This document shows, piece by piece, positions 8,392 to 17,181 of a stretch of DNA of 64,000 bases. The stretch is taken from contig NZ_NPKR01000001.1 of the NCBI RefSeq assembly GCF_008329535.1, positions 496,001 through 560,000 on the forward strand, written 5' to 3'. Both the position numbers and the translations under genes were made by a program. Below the pieces are notes generated by a model that was given only the letters and a program-made list of their open reading frames with translations, was not told the DNA's origin and made no database searches. Origin of the DNA: Mycolicibacterium sp. P1-18. GTDB taxonomy: Bacteria; Actinomycetota; Actinomycetes; Mycobacteriales; Mycobacteriaceae. Every line of letters starts with the position of its first letter. Position 1 is the first letter of the stretch.

Positions 8392-9006
8392 ATGATTCAC
8401 GACTACGGGGACCAGGCGCTGCTGCTCGACGTCGACGACACGGCCGACGTCCTGGCGTGGTGCGACGCGGTGCGCCGCGCGGAGTTGCCCGGCGTCGTCG
8501 AGGTGGTCCCCGCCGCGCGCACGGTGCTGCTCGTGCTCGCGGGGCCGCGACATCAGGCGCCGACCAGGGCCCGCCTCGGGGGGCTGCAGGTGGAACGCTC
8601 CGACATCACACCGGCCGTCCCCGGCGCGGAGGTCACGATCGACGTCGTCTACGACGGCGAGGACCTCGACGAGGTGGCGCGCCTGACCGGCCTGTCGTCC
8701 GACGAGGTCGTGGCCGCCCACACCGCCGCACCGCTGCGCGTCGGCTTCGGTGGTTTCGCACCGGGTTTCGCCTACCTCGTCGGCGGCGACGAACGATTGC
8801 ACGTGCCCCGCCGGGCCGAGCCACGTACCAAGGTGCCCGCCGGATCCGTGGGGCTGGCAGGCGAATTCAGCGGCGTCTACCCGCGGGAGTCCCCCGGCGG
8901 CTGGCAGCTGATCGGCCGCACCGACGCCGTGCTGTGGGACGTCCACCGCGATCCCCCCGCCCTCCTGGTGCCCGGCAGCTGGGTACGGTTCCGGGCCGTC
9001 CGATGA
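8392..9006 (+). CDS. pxpB: 5-oxoprolinase subunit B
   Basis: 204 residues, ATG 8392. It belongs to the KipI/PxpB family: [10 protein letters not shown] at the N-terminus, and [16 protein letters not shown] (about residues 116-131), the conserved family core, followed by [18 protein letters not shown]. PxpABC hydrolyses 5-oxoproline (pyroglutamate) to glutamate with ATP. The stop overlaps the pxpC start in ATGA, indicating translational coupling. The orthologue is Rv0264c. pxpA is not in the window. Confidence 0.88.
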   Translation: MIHDYGDQALLLDVDDTADVLAWCDAVRRAELPGVVEVVPAARTVLLVLAGPRHQAPTRARLGGLQVERSDITPAVPGAEVTIDVVYDGEDLDEVARLTGLSSDEVVAAHTAAPLRVGFGGFAPGFAYLVGGDERLHVPRRAEPRTKVPAGSVGLAGEFSGVYPRESPGGWQLIGRTDAVLWDVHRDPPALLVPGSWVRFRAVR

Positions 9007-9872
9007 CGACACTCGAGATCCTGGCCACCGGCCCGCTGGCGCTTCTCGAAGACCTGGGCCGCCCCGGTCTCGCGCACCTGGGCGTCACCCGCTCCGGCGC
9101 CGCCGATCGGCAGTCCCACACCCTGGCCAACCGGCTGGTGGCCAATCCGCCCGACCGCGCGACGATCGAGATCACCTTCGGCGGGTTCTCCGCCCGCGTC
9201 CGTGGCGGCGACGTGGCCGTCGCCGTGACCGGGGCCGACGCCGACCCGTCGGTGGACGGAGTTGCCTTCGGGATCAACAGCATTCGCCACGTGCGTGATG
9301 GTCAGGTCATCTCATTGGCAACCCCGCGCTCGGGGCTGCGCAGCTATCTGGCGGTGCGCGGCGGCGTCGACGCCGAGCCCGTCCTGGGCTCCCGCAGCCA
9401 TGACGTGATGTCGGCGATCGGACCTCGGCCGCTGCGGCCCGGCGACGTCCTGCCGGTCGGCCCGCACGCCACGGACTTCCCCGAACTCGACCAGGCGCCC
9501 GTCGCTCCCATCACCGGGGACGTCCTCGACCTCGTGGTGGTGCCGGGCCCGCGCGACGACTGGTTCACCGATGCCGACGCGCTGGTGCGCACCGACTGGG
9601 TGGCGTCGGAGCGCAGCGACCGCGTCGGGACGAGGCTGACGGGCACCCCGCTGGCACCCCGCTTCGCCGACCGACAACTGCCCAGCGAAGGCGCCACCCG
9701 TGGGGCAATCCAGGTGCCGCCCAACGGCTTACCCGTCGTCCTCGGGCCCGATTACCCCGTGACCGGCGGTTACCCGGTGATCGGCGTCGTCCTCGACCGC
9801 GACGTCGACCGGATGGCACAGGTTCGGCCGGGCCAGCACGTCCGGTTGCACTGGTCGCGCCCGCGCAGCTGA
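9003..9872 (+). CDS. pxpC: 5-oxoprolinase subunit C (biotin-dependent carboxyltransferase-like)
   Basis: ATG 9003 overlaps the pxpB stop; 289 residues, typical of PxpC/KipA. The N-terminus [19 protein letters not shown] and the segment [14 protein letters not shown] (about residues 26-39) are hallmarks of this carboxyltransferase-like fold. It works with PxpB and PxpA in cytoplasmic 5-oxoproline cleavage. The orthologue is Rv0263c, and gene order is conserved. A much longer in-frame ORF upstream overlaps pxpB and VUT in another frame and is not used. Confidence 0.88.
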   Translation: MTTLEILATGPLALLEDLGRPGLAHLGVTRSGAADRQSHTLANRLVANPPDRATIEITFGGFSARVRGGDVAVAVTGADADPSVDGVAFGINSIRHVRDGQVISLATPRSGLRSYLAVRGGVDAEPVLGSRSHDVMSAIGPRPLRPGDVLPVGPHATDFPELDQAPVAPITGDVLDLVVVPGPRDDWFTDADALVRTDWVASERSDRVGTRLTGTPLAPRFADRQLPSEGATRGAIQVPPNGLPVVLGPDYPVTGGYPVIGVVLDRDVDRMAQVRPGQHVRLHWSRPRS

Positions 9873-9901
9873 CGGTTCTCTTCGCCGTCGCACCCTGGTA
9901 G

Positions 9902-10456
<555 letters not shown>

Positions 10457-10489
10457 CCAGCGGATACGCATCTCACCGAGGGGTGCCGG

Positions 10490-10515
10490 CGGCGGTGAGC
10501 CGACGTTCACCGCCG
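10490..10515 (+). terminator. Hairpin after aac(2')
   Basis: A perfect 9-bp inverted repeat CGGCGGTGA / TCACCGCCG with an 8-base loop lies 34 bases after the aac stop. There is no T-tract, which is common for mycobacterial terminators. An operator role for the downstream gene is possible. Confidence 0.45.
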
Positions 10516-10546
10516 AGTCATGATCGCGCCACCGCGACATGCGTCG

Positions 10547-10584
10547 GCAACGGCCACGAAACCAAACGGCAACACGCGGTGCCT
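10547..10584 (+). promoter_or_regulatory. GlnR-box-like array upstream of nnaR
   Basis: Three AC dinucleotides lie at exact 11-base periodicity: GCAAC (10547-10551), N6, GAAAC (10558-10562), N6, GCAAC (10569-10573). This matches the actinobacterial GlnR a/b-box layout (GTnAC-N6-GAAAC). It is 23 bases upstream of the ATG of the NnaR-type regulator. GlnR control of nitrate/nitrite assimilation genes is established in mycobacteria; binding here is inferred. Confidence 0.5.
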
Positions 10585-10595
10585 TGACTGGTGCC

Positions 10596-11735
10596 ATGCC
10601 CGAACCCGATTGGGCACCACTGACCGGATTCCGGGTGGCGGTGACCTCAGCCCGACGTGCCGACGAGCTGAGCACCCTGCTGCGCCGCCGCGGGGCGACC
10701 GTCACCAGCGCCGCCGCCATCGAGATGGTGCCGCTGCCCGACGACGACGAACTGCACGTGCACACCGAGACGTTGATCGCCGCGCCGCCCGACGTGGTCG
10801 TCGCGACCACCGGCATCGGGCTGCGGGGCTGGATCGCCGCCGCCGACGGCTGGGGACTGGCCGCGGACCTGACCGCCGCGCTGAGCCAGGCGCGCATCGT
10901 CTCGCGGGGACCCAAGGCCACCGGTGCGCTGCGGGCGGCCGGGCTGCCCGAGGAATGGTCGCCGGAGTCCGAGTCGTCCCGCGAGGTCATGCAGTACCTG
11001 CGCGAAGGCGGCGTCGAGGGCCTGCGCATCGCCGTCCAGTTGCACGGGGCCACCGCCGAGTGGGACCCGTTTCCCGAATTCCTCGACGAACTCCGCGCCG
11101 CGGGTGCCGAGGTGGTGCCCATCCGCGTCTACCGATGGCACCCCGTGCCACGCGACGGCGCCTTCGACACGCTGGTCGCGGGCGTCGCCGAGCACAAGTT
11201 CGACGCCGTCAGCTTCACCTCGGCACCGGCAGTGGCCGCGACGCTGATGCGGGCCGTCGAGATGGGCGTGGAGGACAAGGTGCTCGACGCCCTGCGGACC
11301 GACGTCCACGCGATGTGCGTCGGCCCGGTGACGGCACGCCCCCTCGTGCGCCTCGGGGTACCGACGTCGGCCCCCGAGCGGATGCGACTGGGCGCCCTGG
11401 CCCGCCACATCACCGACGAACTTCCGCTGCTGCAGTCGCGGACCGTCACCGTCGCCGGCCACGTCCTGGAGATCCGCGGCACCTGCGTACTGGTCGACGG
11501 CGCCGTCAAGGATCTGCCGCCGGCGGGCATGGCCACCATCCGCGCGCTGGCCCACCGGCCGGGCCAAGTGGTGTCACGCGGCGATCTGCTCGGTGCGCTG
11601 CCGGGCGGCGGCACCGACACCCATGCCGTCGAGACCGCAGTGCTGCGGCTGCGAACGGCGTTGGGCGACAAGAACATCGTGACCACGGTGGTCAAACGCG
11701 GCTACCGCCTCGCCGTCGACGACGGTGCCGCGTGA
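10596..11735 (+). CDS. nnaR: HemD-like response regulator (NnaR type): uroporphyrinogen-III synthase domain plus wHTH
   Basis: ATG 10596 gives 379 residues; TTG 10584 is an alternative. Residues about 10-265 resemble uroporphyrinogen-III synthase (GFRVAVTSARRADEL; VVVATTGIGLRGW; SFTSAPA). Residues about 280-375 form an OmpR-type winged helix (PPAGMATIRALAHRPGQVVSR; VVKRGYRLAVD). This fusion is Rv0260c/MSMEG_0432-like NnaR, reported in mycobacteria to be needed for nitrate and nitrite use together with GlnR. There is no receiver Asp domain. The stop overlaps the GTG of the chelatase gene. A GlnR-box-like array precedes it. Whether the HemD part keeps enzymatic activity is not evident. Confidence 0.85.
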   Translation: MPEPDWAPLTGFRVAVTSARRADELSTLLRRRGATVTSAAAIEMVPLPDDDELHVHTETLIAAPPDVVVATTGIGLRGWIAAADGWGLAADLTAALSQARIVSRGPKATGALRAAGLPEEWSPESESSREVMQYLREGGVEGLRIAVQLHGATAEWDPFPEFLDELRAAGAEVVPIRVYRWHPVPRDGAFDTLVAGVAEHKFDAVSFTSAPAVAATLMRAVEMGVEDKVLDALRTDVHAMCVGPVTARPLVRLGVPTSAPERMRLGALARHITDELPLLQSRTVTVAGHVLEIRGTCVLVDGAVKDLPPAGMATIRALAHRPGQVVSRGDLLGALPGGGTDTHAVETAVLRLRTALGDKNIVTTVVKRGYRLAVDDGAA

Positions 11736-12415
11736 ACCCGCTGCTGGTGGCCCACGGCACCCGCAAGGCGGACGGGGTGGCGATGATCGCCGACCTGGCC
11801 GACCGGGTGGGCCGACAGCTGGGCCAACGGGTGCGCACCGCGTTCGTCGACGTGCTCGGCCCCACCCCCGCCGACGTGCTGGCCGAACTCCACGACGAGC
11901 CCGCCGTGCTGGTGCCCGCCTTCCTCGCCAGCGGCTACCACGTGCGCGTCGACGTACCGGCCTTCGTCGCCGCCAGCGGGCACCCCGACGTGACGGTCAC
12001 CGATGCGCTCGGCCCGTCGGCCGACATCGTCCGGGTACTGGTCGACCGTCTCGTCGAATCCGGTTGGCGCTCAACGGACTCGGTCATCATGGCGGCGGCA
12101 GGCACCTCCGACGACCGCGCCAAGCGAGACCTCCGGGTGACGGCCACGCTGCTGTCGGCCGCCATCGGTGCGCGGGTCGAGCTGGCCTATGCGGCCACCG
12201 GCGAACCCCGCGTCGCCGACGCCGTCGCCACCCTGCGCTCCCGTGGCGCCGACCGGGTGGTCGTGGCGTCGTACCTGCTGGCCGACGGACTGTTCCAGGA
12301 CCGGTTGCGCCAGTCGGGTGCCGACGTGGTGACCGCCCCGCTGGTCACCCATCCCGGCGTGGCGCGGCTGATCGCCCGCCGGTTCCGCCGGGCGCGGTTG
12401 CCGATCTCCGCCTGA
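11732..12415 (+). CDS. Sirohydrochlorin chelatase (CbiX/SirB-like)
   Basis: GTG 11732 overlaps the nnaR stop (GTGA). 227 residues, beginning NPLLVAHGTRKADGV: the LVAHGT motif with its His is the CbiX/SirB metal-binding signature. A related second half (IMAAAGTSDDRAKRD) indicates two homologous subdomains. The family inserts Fe2+ or Co2+ into sirohydrochlorin, making siroheme. The translationally coupled NnaR gene and the nearby nirB, a siroheme enzyme, make ferrochelatase activity for nitrite reductase the natural role. The orthologue is Rv0259c. Confidence 0.82.
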   Translation: MNPLLVAHGTRKADGVAMIADLADRVGRQLGQRVRTAFVDVLGPTPADVLAELHDEPAVLVPAFLASGYHVRVDVPAFVAASGHPDVTVTDALGPSADIVRVLVDRLVESGWRSTDSVIMAAAGTSDDRAKRDLRVTATLLSAAIGARVELAYAATGEPRVADAVATLRSRGADRVVVASYLLADGLFQDRLRQSGADVVTAPLVTHPGVARLIARRFRRARLPISA

Positions 12416-12487
12416 CGGCGCGCCGACACCACGGTTCTTGACGGATTCGGCGCGAATTTCGTCATCTTCCGTAGTGTCGGCGGTGAG

Positions 12488-13318
12488 ATGGCTCTGGAGA
12501 CCTATCGATACCTCCGCGGCGGCATGGCGGTGATGATCGTGCTGCTCGGCACCGCGGTGCTCGTCGAACGATTCCGCGCCACCTGCTGGCAGACCTCCGT
12601 GAGCGCCTACTACTACACCTCGGCGCACGCGGTCTTCATCGCAGCGCTCTGCGCGCTGGGCGCGATGCTGATCGTCTACAAGGGCGGCAACGACACCGAG
12701 GACGTCCTGCTGAACCTGGCGGGCATCCTGGCCTTCGTCGTCGCCATGGTGCCAACGTCACGGCCGCTACTGCTCTGCGGCACAGCCGATCTGGACGTCG
12801 TCGGCCAGTACGCAATTCCGAATACGTGGACCGTCGTCGTCGCCCTGGTGGTGTCGCGCGTCGCGTCGTGGTGGATGTACCGCCGCACCGGCACCCGCCC
12901 GCGGCGCAGCGCGCTCGGGTCGGCGGCGCTGTGGCTGCAACGCGCACTGCTGGCGATCGGGGTGGGGGCGTTGGCGTTGGCGCCGCGGTGGTTTCGCGAC
13001 AACGCCCACGGCGTGGCCGCGGTGGCCATGTTCGCGGCGATCATCGCCACTGTCGCGATCACCGCGCTCGTCGTGGAGGCGGGCCGCTACCGCCGGGTCT
13101 ACCAGTCCATCCTGATCGCCATGGTGCTGACCTTGGCGGCGGCGGTGGCCCTGCACCAGTTCCTGGACGGGTTCAACCACGCCGTCATCGTCGTCGAGGC
13201 CGCACTGGTCGCCGAGTTCGCCGTGTACTGGATGGTGCAGACCGTCGAACTGTGGGGCACCACCACGCGCGTCAGTCTGCTGGCGCAGCGCGACACCCGC
13301 CTGCTGCGCGCGCTCTAG
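12488..13318 (+). CDS. Integral membrane protein of unknown function
   Basis: 276 residues, ATG with a GTGAG-like site just upstream. There are seven to eight hydrophobic segments spread over the whole length, with a short Arg-rich loop near residue 139 (RRTGTRPRRS). No transporter or enzyme motif is recognised. The N-terminal YYYTSAHAVFIAAL region and absence of a signal peptide suggest a polytopic cytoplasmic membrane protein. It sits between the siroheme genes and a DUF222 remnant. Confidence 0.65.
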   Translation: MALETYRYLRGGMAVMIVLLGTAVLVERFRATCWQTSVSAYYYTSAHAVFIAALCALGAMLIVYKGGNDTEDVLLNLAGILAFVVAMVPTSRPLLLCGTADLDVVGQYAIPNTWTVVVALVVSRVASWWMYRRTGTRPRRSALGSAALWLQRALLAIGVGALALAPRWFRDNAHGVAAVAMFAAIIATVAITALVVEAGRYRRVYQSILIAMVLTLAAAVALHQFLDGFNHAVIVVEAALVAEFAVYWMVQTVELWGTTTRVSLLAQRDTRLLRAL

Positions 13319-13391
13319 TCCTGAGCGACTACCAGGTGGTGGTCGACGGCTCTAGCACGCGGCTCCGACGTTTCCGGTGGCCTAGGCGGGG

Positions 13392-13419
13392 TTGTCCACA
13401 GGATGGTGAGTTATCCACA
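13392..13419 (+). promoter_or_regulatory. Two perfect DnaA-box-like 9-mers
   Basis: TTGTCCACA (13392-13400) and TTATCCACA (13411-13419) both match the actinobacterial DnaA box and lie in direct orientation 19 bases apart. They are upstream of the DUF222 remnant. There is no dnaA/dnaN, AT-rich segment or further cluster, so this is not the chromosomal origin. Confidence 0.5.
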
Positions 13420-13471
13420 GAACGCCTGTAGCAGAACGACTTTCGTCAGACAGCCACCATAGACTGGGACC

Positions 13472-13717
13472 ATGTTCGACAGTCTGGTGGACGCGACGAC
13501 CGGCACCTCGGGTGCCGGGGCGCTTTCGGCGTGGGCGCGGGTCGAGAACGGCGCCAGTGCGCGTCGGGTGGCCGCGATGGCCGCCATGCTCGAGACCGCG
13601 TACGCCGCGTCCGGGTCGGCGGACCGCGACCAATGGGTGCCTGGACAACGTCGACGCCGTCGCTGTGAGCGCGAGGCGAACGAGCCGCGCACCCAGAACG
13701 ACGATTCAGGACGCTAG
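13472..13717 (+). pseudogene. Truncated, frameshifted DUF222/13E12-family (HNH endonuclease) remnant
   Basis: The reading frame begins MFDSLVDATTGTSGAGAL then AWARVENGASARR and AASGSADRDQW, the standard N-terminus of mycobacterial DUF222 (13E12 repeat) proteins. After QW the expected CLDN is found in the next frame: an extra G around 13632-13635 shifts QW-CLDNVDAVAVSA into QWVPGQRR. Only about 70 codons of homology remain; the HNH nuclease half is absent. These genes are multicopy and prone to recombination, so decay here is unsurprising. The remnant ends against nirD. Confidence 0.75.
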
Positions 13718-14070
13718 CCTCCCACTTCCACGCAGCCGTCGTCGGTGACCCTGGTCCGGTAGACGGGCAGGGCCACCGCGGGATCGTCGAGGCACGTGCC
13801 GTCGTCGAGGGCGAAGGCCTGCTTCTTGATCGGCGACTGCACGCACAATCGGCCACCACGGTCGCCGACGATGCCCCGCGACATGACCGCCGCCCCCGAG
13901 AACGGGTCGACGTTCCCGATCGCCCACAGCGATCCGTCGTCGACCCGGAACAGCGCGACCTGCACGCCGTCGGGTAGCAGGACCCCGACGCCGCGGCCCG
14001 GCAGCAGTCGGTCGTAGTCGCAGGCCGGCGTCCAGACCTGGACGTCCCTGGCGTCGTCGAGCAGTGTCAC
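13714..14070 (-). CDS. nirD: Nitrite reductase small subunit
   Basis: GTG at 14070 overlaps the nirB stop (GTGA), giving 118 residues, the normal NirD length. It is a Rieske-like fold with LWAIGNVDPFSGAAV and SRGIVGDRGG but without the [2Fe-2S] Cys/His ligands, as usual for NirD. It assembles with NirB to reduce nitrite to ammonium using NADH in the cytoplasm. The orthologue is Rv0253. Confidence 0.92.
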   Translation of the reverse strand: MTLLDDARDVQVWTPACDYDRLLPGRGVGVLLPDGVQVALFRVDDGSLWAIGNVDPFSGAAVMSRGIVGDRGGRLCVQSPIKKQAFALDDGTCLDDPAVALPVYRTRVTDDGCVEVGG

Positions 14071-16616
14071 GCGCGTTCTCCTCTGCGGACGGACGGCATG
14101 CCCAGTCCCGTCGTGGTTCCCGCCGGCACCTTGCGGCCCGAGCGTTCGGTGAATTCGATGGTCGGGTCGGCGACGTCGGGGGCGTTGACGAACGAGACGA
14201 ACCGCGACAGCTTGTCGGGATCGTCCAGCACGCCCTTCCATTCGCAGGCGTAGCCGTCCACGTGCCTGGCAATCGCCGCCTCGAAGTCGGCCGCCAATCC
14301 GAGCGAGTCGTTGCACACCACGTCGCGCAGGTGGTCGATGCCGCCCTCGAGACCCTCCACCCACGGGGCGGTGCGCTGAAGCCGGTCGGCGGTGCGCAGG
14401 TAGAACATCAGGAAGCGGTCGACGTACCGGACCAGCATTTCGTCGTCGAGGTCACCGGCCAGCAATTGGGCGTGTTTCGGTGTGGCGCCACCGTTTCCGC
14501 CGACGTAGAGATTCCAGCCCGTCTCGGTGGCGATGACGCCGACGTCCTTGCCCCGCGCCTCCGCGCATTCGCGCGCGCAGCCGGACACCCCCATCTTGAT
14601 CTTGTGCGGCGCGCGCAGCCCGCGGTAGCGCAGCTCCAGATCGATGGCCATCTGTACCGAGTCCTGCTGGCCGTAGCGGCACCAGTCGCTGCCGACGCAA
14701 CTCTTCACCGTCCGCAGCGACTTGCCGTATGCCTGACCGGATTCCATGCCACCGTCGACCAGCCGGCGCCAGATCTCGGGGAGCTGGTCGACCGCAGCGC
14801 CGAACATGTCGATGCGCTGACCGCCGGTGATCTTGGTGTACAGCCCGAAGTCGCGGGCGATCTCGCCGATCAGGATCAGCTGCTCGGGGGTGATGTCGCC
14901 ACCGGGGACCCGGGGCACCACGGAGTAGCTGCCGTTCTTCTGGATGTTGGCCAGGAAGTGGTCGTTGGAGTCCTGCAGCGAGGCTTCTTCGCCGTCGAGG
15001 ATGTGGTTCGAACTGGTCGAGGCCAGGATGGAGGCGACGACCGGTTTGCAGACGTCGCAACCGCGGCCGGCGCCGTATCGGGCGATCAGACCCGAGAAGG
15101 TCCGGATCCCCGACGCCGAGACGATCTCGAACAACTCGGCACGGGACTGGGTGAAGTGCTCGCACAACGCCTTCGACTGTTCGACGCCCTGCGCCTCGAG
15201 GAGCTGCTTGAGCAACGGAATGCACGAGCCGCACGACGTGCCCGCCTTGGTGCAGCTCTTCAAGGCGGGCACATCCGTGCAGCCGTCGGCGATCGCGTCG
15301 GTGAGATCACCCTTGCTGACGTTGTTGCACGAACAAATCTGTGCGGCGGAGGGCAGCGCGCCGACGCCCAATCCCGAATCGTCTAAGTCGCTTCCGCGTG
15401 GTGCGATGATGGCCAGGGGGTCACCGGGCAGCCGTTCGCCCACCATGGGCCGCAGCACGCCGTAGGCGGTGACGTCGCCGACCAGGATGCCGCCGAGCAG
15501 CGTGGCGGCGTCATCGGAGAGCACGAGCTTGGCATAGGTCTGGTTGACGGCGTCGTTGACCACCACCTCGAGGCAGTCCGGCGTGGCGCCCATCGCGTCA
15601 CCGAAGCTTGCGACGTCCACGCCGAGCAGCTTCAGCTTGGTGGACATGTCGGCCTCACCGAATTCGGCTGCGCCGCCCAGCAATCGGTCGGCGACGACCT
15701 CGGCGCTGGTGTAGCCCGGCCCGACCAGTCCGTAGCAGCGGCCGTCGATCGCGGCGACCTCGCCGATCGCGTACACGTCGGGGTGGGCCGTCGCACAGCC
15801 CGCGTCGGTGAGCACGCCCCCGCGCGCGCCGACGGACAGCCCGGCGGCACGGGCCAACTCGTCGCGGGGCCGCACGCCCGCCGCGAAGATCACCACGCCT
15901 GCGTCGATGGTGGACCCGTCGCCCAGGATGACGCGCACGCCGCCGTCGCGGCTCTCGATCGCGTCGGTGCCGACGTCGACGTGCACCACGATGCCCAGCG
16001 CGCCGACCATCCGGCTCAGCAGCGCGCCACCGGCCTCGTCGAGCTGCTGGCTCATCAACCGCGGTGAACGCTCGACGACGTGGGGCGTCATGCCGAACTG
16101 ACGCAACGCGTTCGCGGCCTCCAGCCCCAGCAGCCCGCCGCCGATGACCACGCCCGCGGCTCCGTCACCCGCAGCCACGGCGTCCGCCCGGATCGCGTCG
16201 AGGTCGTCGAGGGTCCGGTAGACGTGGCACTGCGGAAGGTCGTGGCCGGGCACGGGCGGAACGAACGCCGACGAGCCGGTGGCGAGCACCAGCGCGTCGT
16301 AGGAGATGCGCCTGCCCAGCAGCGTCGTCACGCACTTCGCGGCGGTGTCGACCTTGGTCACCCGGTCCCGCAGGATCAGCTCGACGCGGTCGTCGGCGGC
16401 GTAGTCATTGCCGGGCAGCGCCAACCGGGTGCGGTCCCAGTGCTCGGTGTATCCGGTCAGACCGACCCGGTCGTAGGCGGCGTCGCGCTCCTCGGCCAGG
16501 ACGGTCACCCACCACACGTCGTCGCCGTCGCGCGCACGCAACGCCTCCACGAACCGGTGACCGACCATGCCGTGCCCGACGACGACGACACGCCTCTGCG
16601 AACCCATGGGCGTCAC
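14067..16616 (-). CDS. nirB: NADH-dependent nitrite reductase large subunit
   Basis: 849 residues, close to the ~850 of mycobacterial NirB. Domain order: FAD/NAD(P)H oxidoreductase (VVVVGHGMVGHRF at residue ~10; a second Rossmann site GVVIGGGLLGLEAA), BFD-type [2Fe-2S] domain (CSCNNVSKGDL around residue 425; CTKAGTSCGSC), then the siroheme/[4Fe-4S] reductase domain with Cys pairs CVGSDWC (about 638) and CARECAE (about 678). It reduces nitrite to ammonium. It is translationally coupled to nirD. A possible GlnR/NnaR half-array lies upstream at 16652-16667. The nnaR and chelatase genes a few kb away supply regulation and siroheme. Confidence 0.94.
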   Translation of the reverse strand: MTPMGSQRRVVVVGHGMVGHRFVEALRARDGDDVWWVTVLAEERDAAYDRVGLTGYTEHWDRTRLALPGNDYAADDRVELILRDRVTKVDTAAKCVTTLLGRRISYDALVLATGSSAFVPPVPGHDLPQCHVYRTLDDLDAIRADAVAAGDGAAGVVIGGGLLGLEAANALRQFGMTPHVVERSPRLMSQQLDEAGGALLSRMVGALGIVVHVDVGTDAIESRDGGVRVILGDGSTIDAGVVIFAAGVRPRDELARAAGLSVGARGGVLTDAGCATAHPDVYAIGEVAAIDGRCYGLVGPGYTSAEVVADRLLGGAAEFGEADMSTKLKLLGVDVASFGDAMGATPDCLEVVVNDAVNQTYAKLVLSDDAATLLGGILVGDVTAYGVLRPMVGERLPGDPLAIIAPRGSDLDDSGLGVGALPSAAQICSCNNVSKGDLTDAIADGCTDVPALKSCTKAGTSCGSCIPLLKQLLEAQGVEQSKALCEHFTQSRAELFEIVSASGIRTFSGLIARYGAGRGCDVCKPVVASILASTSSNHILDGEEASLQDSNDHFLANIQKNGSYSVVPRVPGGDITPEQLILIGEIARDFGLYTKITGGQRIDMFGAAVDQLPEIWRRLVDGGMESGQAYGKSLRTVKSCVGSDWCRYGQQDSVQMAIDLELRYRGLRAPHKIKMGVSGCARECAEARGKDVGVIATETGWNLYVGGNGGATPKHAQLLAGDLDDEMLVRYVDRFLMFYLRTADRLQRTAPWVEGLEGGIDHLRDVVCNDSLGLAADFEAAIARHVDGYACEWKGVLDDPDKLSRFVSFVNAPDVADPTIEFTERSGRKVPAGTTTGLGMPSVRRGERA

Positions 16617-16651
16617 GCTAGGGAGCCGAGATTGCCATCATGTCGCGTCGC

Positions 16652-16667
16652 GTGAAGGCGTCGTCAC
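16652..16667 (-). promoter_or_regulatory. Weak GlnR/NnaR-like box upstream of nirB
   Basis: On the minus strand the sequence reads GTGAC-N6-TTCAC, an AC-N9-AC spacing with a good a-box and a poor b-box, 36 bases upstream of the nirB start. It is also a GTGA-N8-TCAC inverted repeat. Only a candidate. Confidence 0.3.
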
Positions 16668-16704
16668 GGTGTGCTCACCCGGCGTCGCACCGCCTCGTGA
16701 GCAC

Positions 16705-17055
16705 TCAGACGTGGCCGGCGTTGGTGGGGGTCGTCGTGCCGTAGGGATTGGCGGGGGTCGTCGAAGTCGACACCGAGGTTGGCTCGTCGGTTGCCGGGTC
16801 ACCCGTCGTCGGGGCGTCGGTGGGCGCCGGCCCGCCACCGTCCTCACTGGTCTGCACGGATGGCACCGCGTAACTCGTGGACGTCGACGACGTCGTGTAC
16901 CTCGTCTCCGACGTTCCCGCCGACGACGACGCGGGCAGTTGAACGTCGGGGGCGACGGACGGACCCGACATGCGGACCACCGCCACCACCAGCACGGCGA
17001 GCAACGCCACGGCGGCGGCGCCGGCCGCCCAGACTGCGCCCGGATGCTCGTCCAC
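16705..17055 (-). CDS. Single-pass membrane protein with Ser/Thr-rich tail
   Basis: 116 residues: a short N-terminus, one strong membrane segment at about residues 9-28 (WAAGAAAVALLAVLVVAVV), then a low-complexity extracytoplasmic tail rich in Ser, Thr, Pro and Gly. It lacks a lipobox or enzymatic motif. The tail composition is typical of O-mannosylated mycobacterial surface proteins (inference). Function unknown. Confidence 0.6.
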   Translation of the reverse strand: MDEHPGAVWAAGAAAVALLAVLVVAVVRMSGPSVAPDVQLPASSSAGTSETRYTTSSTSTSYAVPSVQTSEDGGGPAPTDAPTTGDPATDEPTSVSTSTTPANPYGTTTPTNAGHV

Positions 17056-17105
17056 GGTCGCGGATGGTAGGTCCGTCAGGCGAATGGCCGGTGAACGGCG
17101 CTGCT

Positions 17106-17176
17106 GAACCGCGAGACATAAAGGTTGGCGACGACACGCCGCGTGACGCCGCCAACGCTTATGTCTCGAACCGCGA
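17106..17176. repeat. Inverted-repeat element with 19-bp arms flanked by 9-bp direct repeats
   Basis: Arms 17112-17130 and 17150-17168 match 17 of 19 positions around a 19-base centre. The arm begins CGAGACATAA. A 9-base direct repeat, GAACCGCGA, overlaps both outer edges (17106-17114 and 17168-17176). It lies right after the 3' end of the minus-strand PEP-mutase-like gene, so it could act as its terminator. The flanking repeats also recall a small palindromic mobile or REP-type element. Confidence 0.6.
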
Positions 17177-17181
17177 CGCCC

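Noticed and set aside
13392..13419. DnaA boxes as an origin of replication
   Set aside because: Only two boxes, no dnaA/dnaN/gyrB neighbourhood and no AT-rich unwinding region.
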